A stretch of DNA of 64,000 bases from Tieghemiomyces parasiticus. Taxonomy: Eukaryota > Kickxellomycota > Dimargaritomycetes > Dimargaritales > Dimargaritaceae. Below are positions 11,888 through 22,990 of this stretch, piece after piece. The translations under genes and the position numbers were made by a program. Below the pieces are notes generated by a model that ran no database searches, was not told where the DNA came from, and worked only from the letters and a program-made list of their open reading frames with translations. Numbering within the stretch: the first letter of the stretch is position 1; every line of letters starts with the position of its first letter. The stretch covers positions 1 to 64,000 of the forward strand of contig JANBPT010000043.1 in assembly GCA_027575765.1 (NCBI GenBank), in the 5' to 3' direction.

Positions 11888-12966
11888 GGTTGTAAAATGG
11901 TTAGAGATTGGCGTCACGAGATGAACTGAATGAGGAGGTGCCTGGCGAGGGCGACGGCTAGTGCACGGGGAGTGGAATCGAGAATGGAGAGAACAGGCGC
12001 GGATTGACTAGAGGATTGTAGCTGAAGGATGCAAGACCATGAGGGGTTGCTGGTGAGACTCATCGCGTAGCCACCCACCCCCCCCCAAAAAAAAAGCAAG
12101 GTAGAGGGTGGGTGCGGGGTTGGGCGGGTAGGCGGGGTGGTAGGAAGCGGATACAGAAGCCAGGCGAAGTGTGGTGGGATGGAACAGGCGGGGAGATTTT
12201 AGGGAGGCCGCATTTGACATGGAGGGGTGGGATAAGGGAGACTCGGTTGAGCCACCCCAAACAGAACGTCTGGCAGCCGTAGCGGAACTTGGTAACCAAG
12301 CATCACCCTGTATGGCGCCCGGGTGGGTCTTTGGCAGAAGTGGAGGGTGTGCCAAGTGTACATGTCATGAAGGGAACCATCCCGCCTGTCGGGTCAGCTG
12401 GCCGCGGTGGTGCTGGTCGTACTGGCCGTTTCCCGGTCACTACTATACTCTGCGGGCTGACCTCGACAACATTGCTCACCACGGTAACCGAGTCGATCAA
12501 CCCACATACAGAGCCGCCCATCCTCTTCAGTCGGTTGTCCTTCAATCACCCGACCCTTCCAGCGGTTAGTGCGTCACCCCTGGGGCTGGTCTAATTAAAG
12601 AGCTGACATCACTAGATCTGAGTTGCCAGGACACCAGTCTCCGGGTCACGCGACCTTGACTAGTTCGGGGTATGGATAAAGATTTAATTGTGCGACAAAC
12701 GGAACCCAAGAACACTTGCCCTATCTAGGTGAGAAAGGGCAGTAGACGAGGGAGGGGAGGGAGGGGGGGGGGGGCTTGAACGAGGTGTAGGCTGAAATAA
12801 GTGAAAAAATAATGAAAGCATAGGAGCAAAGGAAAAATACCGCAGTGAACGGTGGCCGCTAAACTGTCAACAACCAAGGAGCAAATGACCACCAGAGTGG
12901 AACTGGCGGGTGAGGGATGATAAGGCTGACGGATTGGATAGCGGAGAGAGGGGAGGGAGCAAGTTT
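11888..12966. other. Intergenic: SERF promoter and 3' region of eIF3c
   Basis: No supported gene. It contains a C9-A9 homopolymer junction near 12,080 and a 12-G run near 12,763. Weak overlapping open frames on both strands at 12.2-12.6 kb show no recognisable protein. Confidence 0.5.
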
Positions 12967-15771
12967 TTAGATGGCCTGGGCGCGGCTACCTTGGTAACCA
13001 CCACGGCGGTTTTGACCGTAAGACCGGCCTCCCTCGCCGTTCTGCCGCCGGTTGTTGTAGTCACCGCCACCGGTACGCTGGCCGCGGTCGCCGCGACGGT
13101 CATTGCCACCGAAACGGCTACCGCCGCGTCCGCCACGACGATCGCCGCCGCGGAAACGGCCACCACCGCGCTGAGACCGGCCACCGCCCTGGCGGTCCTG
13201 GGACTCATCGTCCTCGCCATCACCGCCCTCGCCCTGCTCCTTCTGGAACGTGGCGACCTTTTGGTCAAATAGCTTCTCGTTGTTATCCACAAGGTGGCCG
13301 ACCTTATCGGCAAAGGTGAGAGCGAGCTGCTGGACGCGAGTGGGATCGACGCCGTGGAACACGACGAGCTCGCCGACGCGGTCAAGAGACGCCACAAGTT
13401 CCTCGTGCCAGATCATCTTGGCGATGATGCGGTAGGCCACAGGGAGCGGTACGTCGAACATGGTGGCCAGCATGGGCAGCGACAGAGTCTCGTAGAACGG
13501 CGCGTAAGTGAAAAGGTACGTGCGTAGGCCCTCCTCCTTGATCTTGACGGTTAGCATGTCGCGGATCCGGTCCCCGCCCTCTGGGAGCAAGTCCCAGATC
13601 TTAATGGCCCGCATCAGGCGGTCGCACTTCTCCCAGTTACCGACGGCCAGGGCACGCGCCGCGCTCAGGATGTGGTCGCGAGTGTTCTCCGGGGGACCCG
13701 TGAAGATCTGACGCTCATGGTAGTCCATGAGTCGGCGGAACACTTTGGAAATAATGCGCTTGCGCGCGTCCGGGTTGTTGGCCCCGCCGGCACGTGCCAT
13801 AGCCGGAATCTCCAAAAGCAGGCACGACGTCAAGTACACACACTCGAGCAGCTCCAAGTTGATGTGCATGTGGAAGGGCAGCTGGCGCTGGCGTTCCAAA
13901 AATTCCTGGTCGGGGTCAACGGGGCCCTTGCGTTGGTTATGCACGCCCTGGGCAAGCAGCTCCTTCTGGCGACCGGATCCGCAAATCTCCTGCAGGGCCG
14001 CGAAAGCCTCCTTGACAAACCCTTGGCGGAAAGCGCACAGACCGAGCTGAACCAGCGCGCGGTTGTACAGCACCTGGACGGAAATCTCGGCCAGGTGGAT
14101 GGTCTCCTGCAAGTGGGACATGAGCAGGAGATCGCGGGCGGCGTGGAAACGGTCGTGGAGGGCGTGGTGGTAAATGTGGCACAGGATGGCCCGCGTGCGT
14201 AGCACCGAGTCGCCGTGGCGGTACAGGTAGGCGCACAGGTGGTGTACCAAGGTCGAGGGATCGATGGGGGCTTGGTAGTCCACGATGGTCGAGCGCAGAC
14301 CCGGGCCGGTGGACTCGCGCAGGCGCTGCTCGAGGACAGTGGCCACCTGGTCGGGCTTGTAGTACAAGTGGTCGACACGACGCATCACTGCGCGGGACAC
14401 ACTGTCCGTGAGTTGGCGGGACTCAAAGTACATTTGGCTGCGGGCGATCAGTACGTAGAGCGCGGTCTGGTTCTTAAGGCGGCGCAAATAGTCGGTAGTG
14501 TGCGGGTCAATGGCCTGCAGAGTACGGAAGAACTCATCGTCCACCCGCTCCACCAGGGACACAATTGAACCTTGCACCTCGGTGGCCAGAGGGTCGGCCT
14601 CTGAGCCGTCAGCAGCCTGTTCGTACACCTTGAGGCCGGGGTTCTCCTCCAGTAGGGTAAGCAGACGACCCAGGTTGATCACGGCGAAGTTCCAAGCGTC
14701 GAAGGGTAGCATGGCATTAGTACCCACGCGCTGGTCCAGGCGCAGGGCGATCGAGGCCAGGAGGACGCGGGCGATGTCGGCTGGGGTGGAGGCAACGGCC
14801 AGTAGCTGGTTGGCCAGTTTGACCATGGCGCGCTGGTTGGTACTGCGCTTACCGCGAGCCGCAGACAGGGTCTGCAGGTGCTTGGGGATATCTTCGGCAA
14901 TAATCCGCTCCTCCTTCACCACCTTGCCCTTGGCACCGACCTTAGTGAACCCGTCGTCGTCGTCAGCCGCAGGGGCCTCGCGCACAACGGATTCCTTGGG
15001 CTTCTTCGTCTTCTTCCCCGCGGGCGCGGGGGCCTTAGCAGTGGTCGAGGTGTCCTTCTTGAGCCAACGGTTGATACCCTGGGACGGCCCGTCATCATCG
15101 GACGACTCGTCAGAGGACATGTCCGAGTCGGACGGCCACGAGTCGGAGTCGTCGTCACTGGCCTTGGGGGCGCGGGCGGGCTTCGTCTTGACCGGGGCAA
15201 CTGGGGCAGCGGGGGCCTCGTTCTCCGAGTCAGACTCCTCGGCGCTCTCCCCGGCCGAGGACACGACGGGGTTGGCGCGGAAGGCAGCAATATCGGCTTC
15301 ATAGGGCTTGTTGTTCTTGCGGGCACGCTGCTTCATGGTATTGAAAGCCTTACCCTGTTGGGCGTTCCCTTTCTTGCGGGCGTCGGCACCGTCGCCGAGG
15401 GCGTCCTCGAGGGCCACTAGGCAGCGGAGGTAGAAGGCCGGGGGCTTGCCACCAGCTAGAAAAGAAGGTCCAAACTTGGTGATGAGCCGGTTGCTGGCGT
15501 CAAACTCACTGAGGATGCGCATCCAGTCGTCGGTCTTGAGCCCGGAGTTGATGGCTGCGACGTGGCCGCGGAGCAGATCAAACCGCTTGTCCTTGGCCGA
15601 GCGTACCACACGCTTCACATCCTCTTCGCTCTCGGAATCGGACGAGTAGGCGTTGCGGGCGAACCGGGTGGCCGGGGTCGGGGCGACGACCTCATCTTCA
15701 CTATGGTACGAGGAATCGGAGGAGCTGGACGACGAATCGCTGTCGCTCCCGCCGCGGAAGAAGCGAGACAT
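12967..15771 (-). CDS. NIP1: Translation initiation factor eIF3 subunit c (Nip1)
   Basis: Single exon of 934 codons. The N-terminus MSRFFRGGSDSDSSSSSSD is diagnostic of eIF3c and is followed by an acidic Ser/Asp-rich segment, which in yeast contacts eIF1 and eIF5. The middle is helical (DDWMRILSEFDASNRLI, HLCAYLYRHGDSVLRTRAILCHIYHHAL, FRQGFVKEAFAALQEICGSGR). The PCI domain (~residues 690-850) includes GDRIRDMLTVKIKEEGLRTY, LSLPMLATMFDVP and the winged-helix segment VASLDRVGELVVFHG. Residues ~860-934 are an RGG/Arg-Gly tail ending in SRAQAI. Nip1 is a core subunit of the eIF3 scaffold on the 40S ribosome. Slightly longer than yeast Nip1 because of the low-complexity N-terminal linker and RGG tail. 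No intron in 2.8 kb. Confidence 0.96.
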   Translation of the reverse strand: MSRFFRGGSDSDSSSSSSDSSYHSEDEVVAPTPATRFARNAYSSDSESEEDVKRVVRSAKDKRFDLLRGHVAAINSGLKTDDWMRILSEFDASNRLITKFGPSFLAGGKPPAFYLRCLVALEDALGDGADARKKGNAQQGKAFNTMKQRARKNNKPYEADIAAFRANPVVSSAGESAEESDSENEAPAAPVAPVKTKPARAPKASDDDSDSWPSDSDMSSDESSDDDGPSQGINRWLKKDTSTTAKAPAPAGKKTKKPKESVVREAPAADDDDGFTKVGAKGKVVKEERIIAEDIPKHLQTLSAARGKRSTNQRAMVKLANQLLAVASTPADIARVLLASIALRLDQRVGTNAMLPFDAWNFAVINLGRLLTLLEENPGLKVYEQAADGSEADPLATEVQGSIVSLVERVDDEFFRTLQAIDPHTTDYLRRLKNQTALYVLIARSQMYFESRQLTDSVSRAVMRRVDHLYYKPDQVATVLEQRLRESTGPGLRSTIVDYQAPIDPSTLVHHLCAYLYRHGDSVLRTRAILCHIYHHALHDRFHAARDLLLMSHLQETIHLAEISVQVLYNRALVQLGLCAFRQGFVKEAFAALQEICGSGRQKELLAQGVHNQRKGPVDPDQEFLERQRQLPFHMHINLELLECVYLTSCLLLEIPAMARAGGANNPDARKRIISKVFRRLMDYHERQIFTGPPENTRDHILSAARALAVGNWEKCDRLMRAIKIWDLLPEGGDRIRDMLTVKIKEEGLRTYLFTYAPFYETLSLPMLATMFDVPLPVAYRIIAKMIWHEELVASLDRVGELVVFHGVDPTRVQQLALTFADKVGHLVDNNEKLFDQKVATFQKEQGEGGDGEDDESQDRQGGGRSQRGGGRFRGGDRRGGRGGSRFGGNDRRGDRGQRTGGGDYNNRRQNGEGGRSYGQNRRGGYQGSRAQAI

Positions 15772-18700
15772 GTTGGAAGGGGAAGGTTAAGGATTACCCA
15801 AAAAAAAATGAGAGGACACGCTGCAGGCGGAGTTGGGGGTGAAGTGCAGGATCAGTAACGAGTGGGATCGGATGGGAGGATGGCGACGTGTGGGCTGCAA
15901 GGATGTGCCAGTGCAAACCAAGGATGGCGGAGAGATCCGAAAAGGGAGACTCGGCAGGGAGCACAAAAGTGGGGATGATGCAACAGGCGGGAGGCGGTGT
16001 GATCGGATTGTAGATGACCAGGTGGTCGAGGGATGGGTATGATCCAGGCTGGGTCGGATCGGTATGGGTGCAAGTCGGTGGCAGAAAAAGTGGGCCGCGA
16101 TCTGGAATACCGTCTCGTTGACGTCGTAGCAGGGAGATAGGGAAACTGAGCCTTAAAAAAAAACAGGGCTGGGGCTAATCTGAAAGTCGGCGGGAGAGTA
16201 AGCTACAGGAGGTAGGTTCAGAGCTCAGAGGTGATAGGAGTGGTTCTGCGGAACACGAAAGGTGCAGGTTGCCACCGCTATTCCAAGCTTCAGGCAGTCG
16301 GAGGAGAGGCTGTTCCAACGTCAAACCTACCCAACGAACTTGGTTAGTGCAGATGAGCCATCCAGTTGGCACAACGCTTAACCGCGTCGACGGCGGTGTC
16401 TGTAGGGCTAACTTCGCATATTAGGCTGGCTAGTGGTTCACATCAGTACTGCATGAGCAAGAGGTGCCTTTTGCTTGCCATCTTGAGAGCTAACAGTAAA
16501 GCGCGAAACAAGTCCGATACGCAACACCTAACATCTCGGAGCCATTGCCTGCCCCTTTAAGTCACTATTTGCGGAAGCCATGTCAATTTATTCGGAATAG
16601 TACAGCTTGACTACCGAGACACCGACTGAACGGCACTATCCTCCAGTCATGTCATTCTGAGTACCGCCCGTAGGACATGCTACTATAGCTAAAATTTGTG
16701 AGGCCAATCCCTGACCCCTACGAGTCATACAGGTACTAACAATCACGTGACAATGATATTTCACGATCGGAGCCATGGTACCCACAAGTTTATCTCACTG
16801 TCGGTCATCACTACTCACTACTAGGGCCTGCCCGCCATCGCCTTCCCCGCGTATCTCCATCTAGACTTGGGGATGGAGCGTAGAATGAGGAGTTTCCTAC
16901 CAACCACGGTTTCAGTATATCCGCTGACCACGTACTAATGGTTAAGCTAGAAATGTATACAGGTGGGAGGAGGAGGGGGAGAGGATTGATGACTATGCAA
17001 CTTTCATCGGCGCCCGGGTTACAATGACAAATGGGTGGTTATTTCTTCTTGTCTCATCTGTAGATATTATATTAGATGGGCCTCAGCCGTATACTTAACC
17101 TCGCAATGATATATTGGTCGTGTGGTCGTTAGTATCCAACGCATGACGCGAAACAGCTATTGTTAGACATGCAAGTAATGTATGTGGTAGACCATTGATG
17201 CCAAGAACGTAAGCAGTGTTTGCTGTGGTGGGCTACGATCAAGACGGTTAAAAATTAGTATACTCAATACAGAACAATACCATCGAGGTATGCCCCGTAT
17301 GGTGATTATACCATCAACCAGACAGTCGTATAAATCAAGCTACAAAACTCGCGAAAGTTCACAATGTTTTGTTTAGCTGGCCGTCCATCACACGATTGGG
17401 CCCAGAGGGTTAGCGTATCCCGTGATATGAGCGGCTCACCTACCACCATTCAATACTTTTGGCGTGTCCCTGCCGCGAGCGAATTTACCGTATTAACCCC
17501 ACACTTAGCCTTTAGAACGAATGGCGAGGGTATCTACTTGAGCTACTCCAGTGTAACCATCCCGTATTTCATTACCCGAAAGAGCCACAACAATCTGTCG
17601 CAATTCTCCCTGCGTTTCTGTAAATCCGAACGCTGCCCGTGGTGCCACCATCGTATTTTGGTTTGCATGACACTACTACCACTTTTTTACCGCTAGCCAA
17701 TGAACCGAGTCCACTACTCACACGGCCATGTAACTGCCTGAGGGTGATCTCGGTTGGAGCTCGGACGTTCCAAGGGTACTTGGCCTTGTGTAGGCAGGAC
17801 CTCTTGAGTAGCTCGGATCCTTCCACACCATCGGATTACCTATTAGTCGCACTAGACGAAGCTGACCATTACGATGTTATTACCACATCGCCAGCTCACT
17901 CGCACCGTGAGGCCTGGAATACCATGTAGTGGTGGTGGTGGACCAGCCGATATCTGGAACCATTTTCTTTGACCGGGAGACCCTCGGTAAAATTTCGCTG
18001 GCCGTTGTCGAGTACCAAACGGTGATATTGAGCGAATTCGGAGATGATGACTATGACAAGAAACGGAAAGGCATTCCTTGCTAATCGTATACACTTTATG
18101 AGTCGCTCTGCATTCTCTAGAGCACCTTGTTGGCGCCACGTTGCGTTACATCAACGACTGGCCACCCAGCAGAGCGGATACCTGACTATCTTACCTCGAG
18201 CACCTAGTATTACCCTATACAAACCTGATTCGGTGTCTGGGATACGCCCACCTCGACTTTACCTACTCGAGGTCCTAGCTCCCGTGTGCCAAGCAGGCGC
18301 TGGGGGCATACTTGAATAGGGCGTCCGATATGACCCACTAGTTTGTCAATTATGACGATCGCAGTATAACCACGATGGCCCAACATGACCCACATTACCC
18401 GCCCTTCGCCGAGGCTATGCAAGAGTAGCAGTTGATTGTACAAAGCTTTATTGGGAGCGTCATAACTCTGAGGGCATCCGCGACCCACAGTCCTTCTCAT
18501 GCATAACAACGGGCATATTAGGCTAGACAGGACTGTGAAAATTGTGTATGGCTGGTAGACAGTCATGCGGCATACATGAGGTGAAGGTCACTAAAATGGG
18601 AATCAATTGCATTGTGGATTTAGATTTTTTGCTACATAGCCAGTCAGCCTCCCTTGGGTCATTATGACCACGGAGGTCAATAGAGAGTCGATTATGAACC

Positions 18701-19221
18701 CAGGTTTTCTCATGGTTATCGTAATAGTCTGGAAGACCGTCAGAACTACCAAAGGCACTATACGGCTGGGTTGCTCCAGCGGATAGGCACCAACGACTAA
18801 TTTCCTGGTCGGTCCTATATCATCTCTCCGCACCCATTGAGAGGGGAGCATCCCCTGTCTCGGGTATTGGAAACCTGCTAAATATAGGAACCTGAGAAAC
18901 TTCTCATCTAGGCGCAGAAGCGCATGCCACCTGGGCTGGACAATAATATAACTATTTCATTCCTCTGTGCACGTGAGAACACCATCCATGTGTCCAGATA
19001 ACCAAATGGTTGCCACCCTTTCTCTGTCACAGGCTCGCCCCTTCAGCGCCAATCCACAGGATTTTACCCGAAGAATATCCGTATGAGACCGAGCAGGGCG
19101 CATGGTACTAATGATTTTAGGGGGGTTATAAATTGATACCCACTCCTTGCCCGGGCAAACGTTTAGCACACACGCCTCCCTATTCTGACCATCATATCGA
19201 ATCAATCTGCTCACCTTCACC
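15772..19221. other. Gene-poor interval with a possible relic of the downstream orphan
   Basis: 3.4 kb without a supportable gene. Around 17,890-17,915 the sequence GTGAGGCCTGGAAT and its neighbourhood match part of the orphan gene at 19,440-19,465 (both encode ...EAWN...). A Cys/His-containing open stretch at 17,590-17,690 also vaguely resembles the orphan's N-terminus. This could be a decayed upstream paralogue; it is discussed in the findings. Nothing else recognised. Confidence 0.4.
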
Positions 19222-20037
19222 ATGTCGTACTCCCAAATCATAACCCTGTTCTCGCCGCAATGCCACTGTCGCAAGACTGTGGTCATTAAGGCACTGATCT
19301 TCCCGCACGAATTTTGCACCGCCGAGTGTCATCACCTCGAAGCCGAACGTATCGGCCTCATAGAGTTTAACCCTAGCCGACGCCCGGGCACGCCCGTCAG
19401 GCCCTTAGCTCGCCCGTACAACTCCGAGGCCGTCGAGCACCCACACTGTGAGGCCTGGAATGCGGTTATAGACTACCTCACCGCCATCGCCCATATGGGT
19501 CCTTGCGATACCCCAGAATACGGCCAAGTGGCCATCGCCAAGATTCGGCACGCTGCAGCATGCTATCGAGCCACGTTGGCCCAAGGTGAAAAGGAAACGG
19601 CCGAGGAGAACATCACAATCGTTATTCATGCCCTTCGCGCCGTCCTGGCTACCCTGGACCTCTTCGTCAAGACTTCGTTTCCCCACATGACCGAATGGGC
19701 ATCGGATATGCCGCTCACATGGGCCGAGTACCTTGCGTACCTCGAAGGCGCCGTGGACTTGTACGCCGGGATCACCCGGTGGATCCTTGTCGCCACCCGG
19801 GAGTTGGCTGGCCTGGTAGATGGCTCATTCTTTATTAAAGGTGAGCTATCAGAGTACCTCGATATGATCCCACCCGTGACCCGGCAGATATGTCGCGCAA
19901 TCTCCCAAGTGCGGTCCCATACGAATTCGGATCTGGCTAACCACAGGGACCTGGCCGCGGCGATCGATGACTGGGTGGATGTGGCACGTTGTCTAGATTC
20001 CCACGTGAATCACCGCCGTGCGTTTTGTCGCTATTAA
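19222..20037 (+). CDS. Orphan intronless protein, Cys/His-containing N-terminus
   Basis: A 271-codon frame starts with an ATG in good context (cacCATGTC) and shows clear coding character: GC-rich third positions compared with the AT-rich flanks. I do not recognise a family. The first 40 residues hold Cys14, Cys16, Cys32, Cys36, His37 and His38 in the spacing CxC...CxxxCHH, which could bind zinc. The remainder is predicted mainly helical with conserved-looking aromatic residues (HCEAWNAVIDYLTAIAHMG, DMPLTWAEYLAYLEGAVDLY), no signal peptide and no clear membrane helix. It stands alone, with gene-poor DNA on both sides, as is common for lineage-specific genes. Function is unknown. Confidence 0.68.
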   Translation: MSYSQIITLFSPQCHCRKTVVIKALIFPHEFCTAECHHLEAERIGLIEFNPSRRPGTPVRPLARPYNSEAVEHPHCEAWNAVIDYLTAIAHMGPCDTPEYGQVAIAKIRHAAACYRATLAQGEKETAEENITIVIHALRAVLATLDLFVKTSFPHMTEWASDMPLTWAEYLAYLEGAVDLYAGITRWILVATRELAGLVDGSFFIKGELSEYLDMIPPVTRQICRAISQVRSHTNSDLANHRDLAAAIDDWVDVARCLDSHVNHRRAFCRY

Positions 20038-21260
20038 CGAGCTCTACTTCCTAAGCACTCGTCCAGCCTAAGGGCCACCTAAGCCGCGACGCCTAACTAT
20101 CAATGTCTAAGCTAGCTTGAGAGACGGGAGCAGGTAGTACTGGGCTTGACGATGCTTCAGCCAATCACTTTGGAAGTAGGTTGCACCCCAACCTCCATCC
20201 AGGTAGTATAGGAAGCCACCACTTACCTGGCGATGTGATTAGCAACTCCAATATATTAGGATCTACGTAATACAGGTGCGGTCCCTACCGGACGTTAGGT
20301 CACCTTGTAACCCCATAAAACTTGTCCATCAGACGGCAATTAGTCGCATAGACCTTCCACCTTGGCAATAACAACTGATATACTTCATCGGTTGGTCGGC
20401 ATATCATAGTGCCGACTGACAATGCCATAATCTTGCAGCAAGTACCACTCGAGATCGTCTGTGTGCTGAAGCGGGCCTCCACAGCTGGAACACCACACAG
20501 TGATCACTAATCAAAAAAGGTGAACTGCATGCAGTCTCCGCGATTAATTTCAGGCTGTGAGGTGAAGTAGCGGGCATCTAATGCGTGCCACGTGCCCCAG
20601 TGGACAAAATTAAGGACGGTCAGCAACAAGATCTCATGAGTCTCGAAAGTAACACCCTTTTCGGCTCGAAGGCTACGTTGTAATTGGGAGACCAGGGCCA
20701 GCTGGCAGAAGGAGTGACATGGCATATGGGTTAGGTAATGTTGTATGGAAGCGAAGGAGTATCAGTTGAAGTACACTTGGCCAGTTATAATGCAGTGGAG
20801 GTGGACCTGGCACACGACGAGTGGAAACTAGATTGAGGAGGGTGAGGCTCACCAACTTGGATAGCCAATATTGGAAACCATCTAGACAAACCCATCGAAG
20901 GAGGAACGCAACTAGTGGCAGGCTCCCCTACTACAACTCAATTGATTCTGTATAGAGTAGATGACCGGTAGGGGAGTCGATACCCCCACAGTACCAGACT
21001 ATCCCGTGGCCAATAATTCTGCAAGCCGTCTTACACTACCTGGTGTGGCGGGGGAGAATTGAACGGTATGCTGCTGTCTGCAATCTATGAGGCACTGCGG
21101 AAACATTTATTTTATTGACATTGGTATTCCTCATCAGAACACCAAATGAACCGAACCCTCGGCCAAATCCAGCCGACATTGAAGCAATGATAGCCTCGAG
21201 ATGTCGTATGCTGGACCAGCGGAGGCGTGTAACCGCATGCGTTTCCAACACATATTGCGC
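20038..21260. other. Intergenic, nothing recognised
   Basis: No supported gene or repeat. The right end is the 3' flank of the uS15 gene. Confidence 0.5.
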
Positions 21261-22198
21261 TTAGGCAATCAGAGTGGAGGCGGTGGCGGACTCGCTGTAT
21301 AGATGCAAATACAACGTACGATATCGAGCGGGAGGAGGGAGGTGAAATGGAGGCAAGGTTAGCAATGTCGACTATTGCCCAGTGACGAACGAGACCAGCT
21401 TCCCACCGACTTCACCAACCATCGCAATGGCGGGTGAGGGGTCAGATGGGAAAGAATTGGTCGCGAGCGAGCCGTAGCAATGTCCAAGGTAATCCCGACC
21501 CAGACTATGGGTGGGCAGGAAGAGGGTGGCAGCGGTAGAGCACCCAGTCAACCGGCACTCCGCTTGAAGTTATTCTCAGGAGTAAAGGCCCGTCGGAGGC
21601 GGAGAATTGGCCAGTCACTTATAGAATAGCCCAATCCCTCTAGAAGGTATGGCTACCGCTGCCAGTAGTCATCTGCCCCACCCACCCAGGGAAGTTTGGA
21701 CACCCATTGCGGCAACCCGGCGAGCAGGTAAAGTCACGAACAAACGGGGTGACAATCAATTGAAACGATTACTTACTACTTCCAGTTGGGGGGCAGCTTG
21801 CTGCAGGTCTTGTAGTAACGGGCCAGACGGTGGATGCGGGACTCAAGGAGAATCAGGCGGTACTTGGCGTCCTTGTCCTTGCGGGTGCGCTCCATGTGCT
21901 TGCGGATGGTCACGGCCTTCTTGATCATGTGGTACAGATCCTCGGGGATGGTGGGGGCGAGGCCGTTGGCCTTGAGGATGCGGACGATCTGGGTGCCAGT
22001 GACGGCCTTGACGAAGGGGATGCCGTGAGAATCACGCAGCTGACCACCGATCTGGGACGGGGGGATACCCTTCTTGGCCAGCTTGCAGATGGTCTCAACA
22101 ACCTCCTCAGCACTGGTCTTCACCCAGGTGGGGGCCGTGCGGCGGTACGGCTTGCAGGAGCGGGAAATACCCTTACCGGGGTTGTGCATGCGACCCAT
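21261..22198 (-). CDS. RPS13: 40S ribosomal protein uS15 (Rps13) with a 34-nt last exon
   Basis: Exons 21777..22198 and 21261..21294 on the minus strand encode exactly 151 aa, the family length. The first exon begins [20 protein letters not shown] and contains [48 protein letters not shown] and [12 protein letters not shown] blocks. The donor is GTAAGT after a split Tyr codon (TA|C). The last exon supplies only the final 11 residues, [11 protein letters not shown], matching the conserved uS15 C-terminus. A closer AG at ~21,656 would give an unrelated six-residue ending, so the distal 3' site across a 482-bp intron is chosen. uS15 is a 40S protein that binds the central domain of 18S rRNA. Confidence 0.96.
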
Positions 22199-22990
22199 GG
22201 TGATTTAGATGAAGGCGAGATCCGGGGTGGGATTCAAGGGAGGAGAAGATCGGACAACGAGCGAGACGTTGATGCTGTACCTAACTGCACAAAGGTAGAT
22301 TGAGAGAAGAGGAGGAAACGTGGCTGGAACGGGAGTGCGTCAGACTTTAAGCCTAGAGGAGGGCCATCGGCGGTCAGTGGGCCGCCGACCAGGGCGGCTG
22401 TGGCCAGTCCGCACCTCGAAATGTATTCCCTCTTTTTTTCACCCACTAGCCATAGGCCCGTCAGAGGAATTTTTTGTAGCCGAGGAGTAGTGAGGCCAGG
22501 CATTAAGCCAGCACCAAGAGTTGAATGGACGGCAACCTGCCTTGTAGTCAGACAGCAGTGGGGGGAAAAAAAACTTGGGGGTGAGGACATACATGTCCGC
22601 TGCGGGGATTCTCTTACACTTGAATGGGGAGGTTTAGTGACCCCCCCTCCCCCTCCGTCCCACTCTCCAAGCCAGCCGGTGCCAATCCAATAGACAGGGT
22701 TAGCCGAGGTAAAAATGTAGGGGGAGGGGGTTCGTCTTAATGGGTCACGTGCATTCACGTGACCCTAAAGTTACCCTTTGGCTGCCACTGGCAGGCAGGC
22801 GGACTTGGGCCGGCATCTCACCACACCAGTCTGTGGCAAGAGCCCTGAACCGCTCATCAACGCATGCCGCCGACTCATCGACGACACTGTCCTTGTAGCC
22901 TCTGAACGTCTCGCCCACCCTCCTAACCAAACCTTGAACATCTGGCCACCTCCTACCTGCCACCCTGCCAACGGCCTCCACATCGCTAAT
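22199..22990. promoter_or_regulatory. Divergent promoter region between uS15 and prefoldin subunit 3
   Basis: 792 bp separate two divergent start codons. No coding frame is supported. It contains the CACGTG palindrome listed next, pyrimidine tracts near both genes, and a short C7-run. A shared bidirectional promoter is inferred from the arrangement. Confidence 0.55.
22742..22765. promoter_or_regulatory. Palindrome of two CACGTGAC half-sites
   Basis: A perfect inverted repeat with 10-base arms (GGGTCACGTG and CACGTGACCC) around a CATT spacer. Each arm holds the E-box CACGTG within GTCACGTG/CACGTGAC, the preferred core of Cbf1-type bHLH factors in fungi. It lies 544 bp from the uS15 start and 226 bp from the prefoldin start. 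A regulatory role is inferred from the symmetry and position. Confidence 0.6.

Noticed and set aside
12757..12774. Long G and C homopolymers in intergenic DNA (also 28,236, 33,601, 48,949, 52,208)
   Set aside because: Frequent across the window and without consistent position to genes; treated as background, although G-quadruplex formation is possible.
14498..15304. 268-codon plus-strand open frame and several neighbours at 13.2-15.9 kb
   Set aside because: Antisense shadows of the Ser/Asp-rich and RGG parts of eIF3c.
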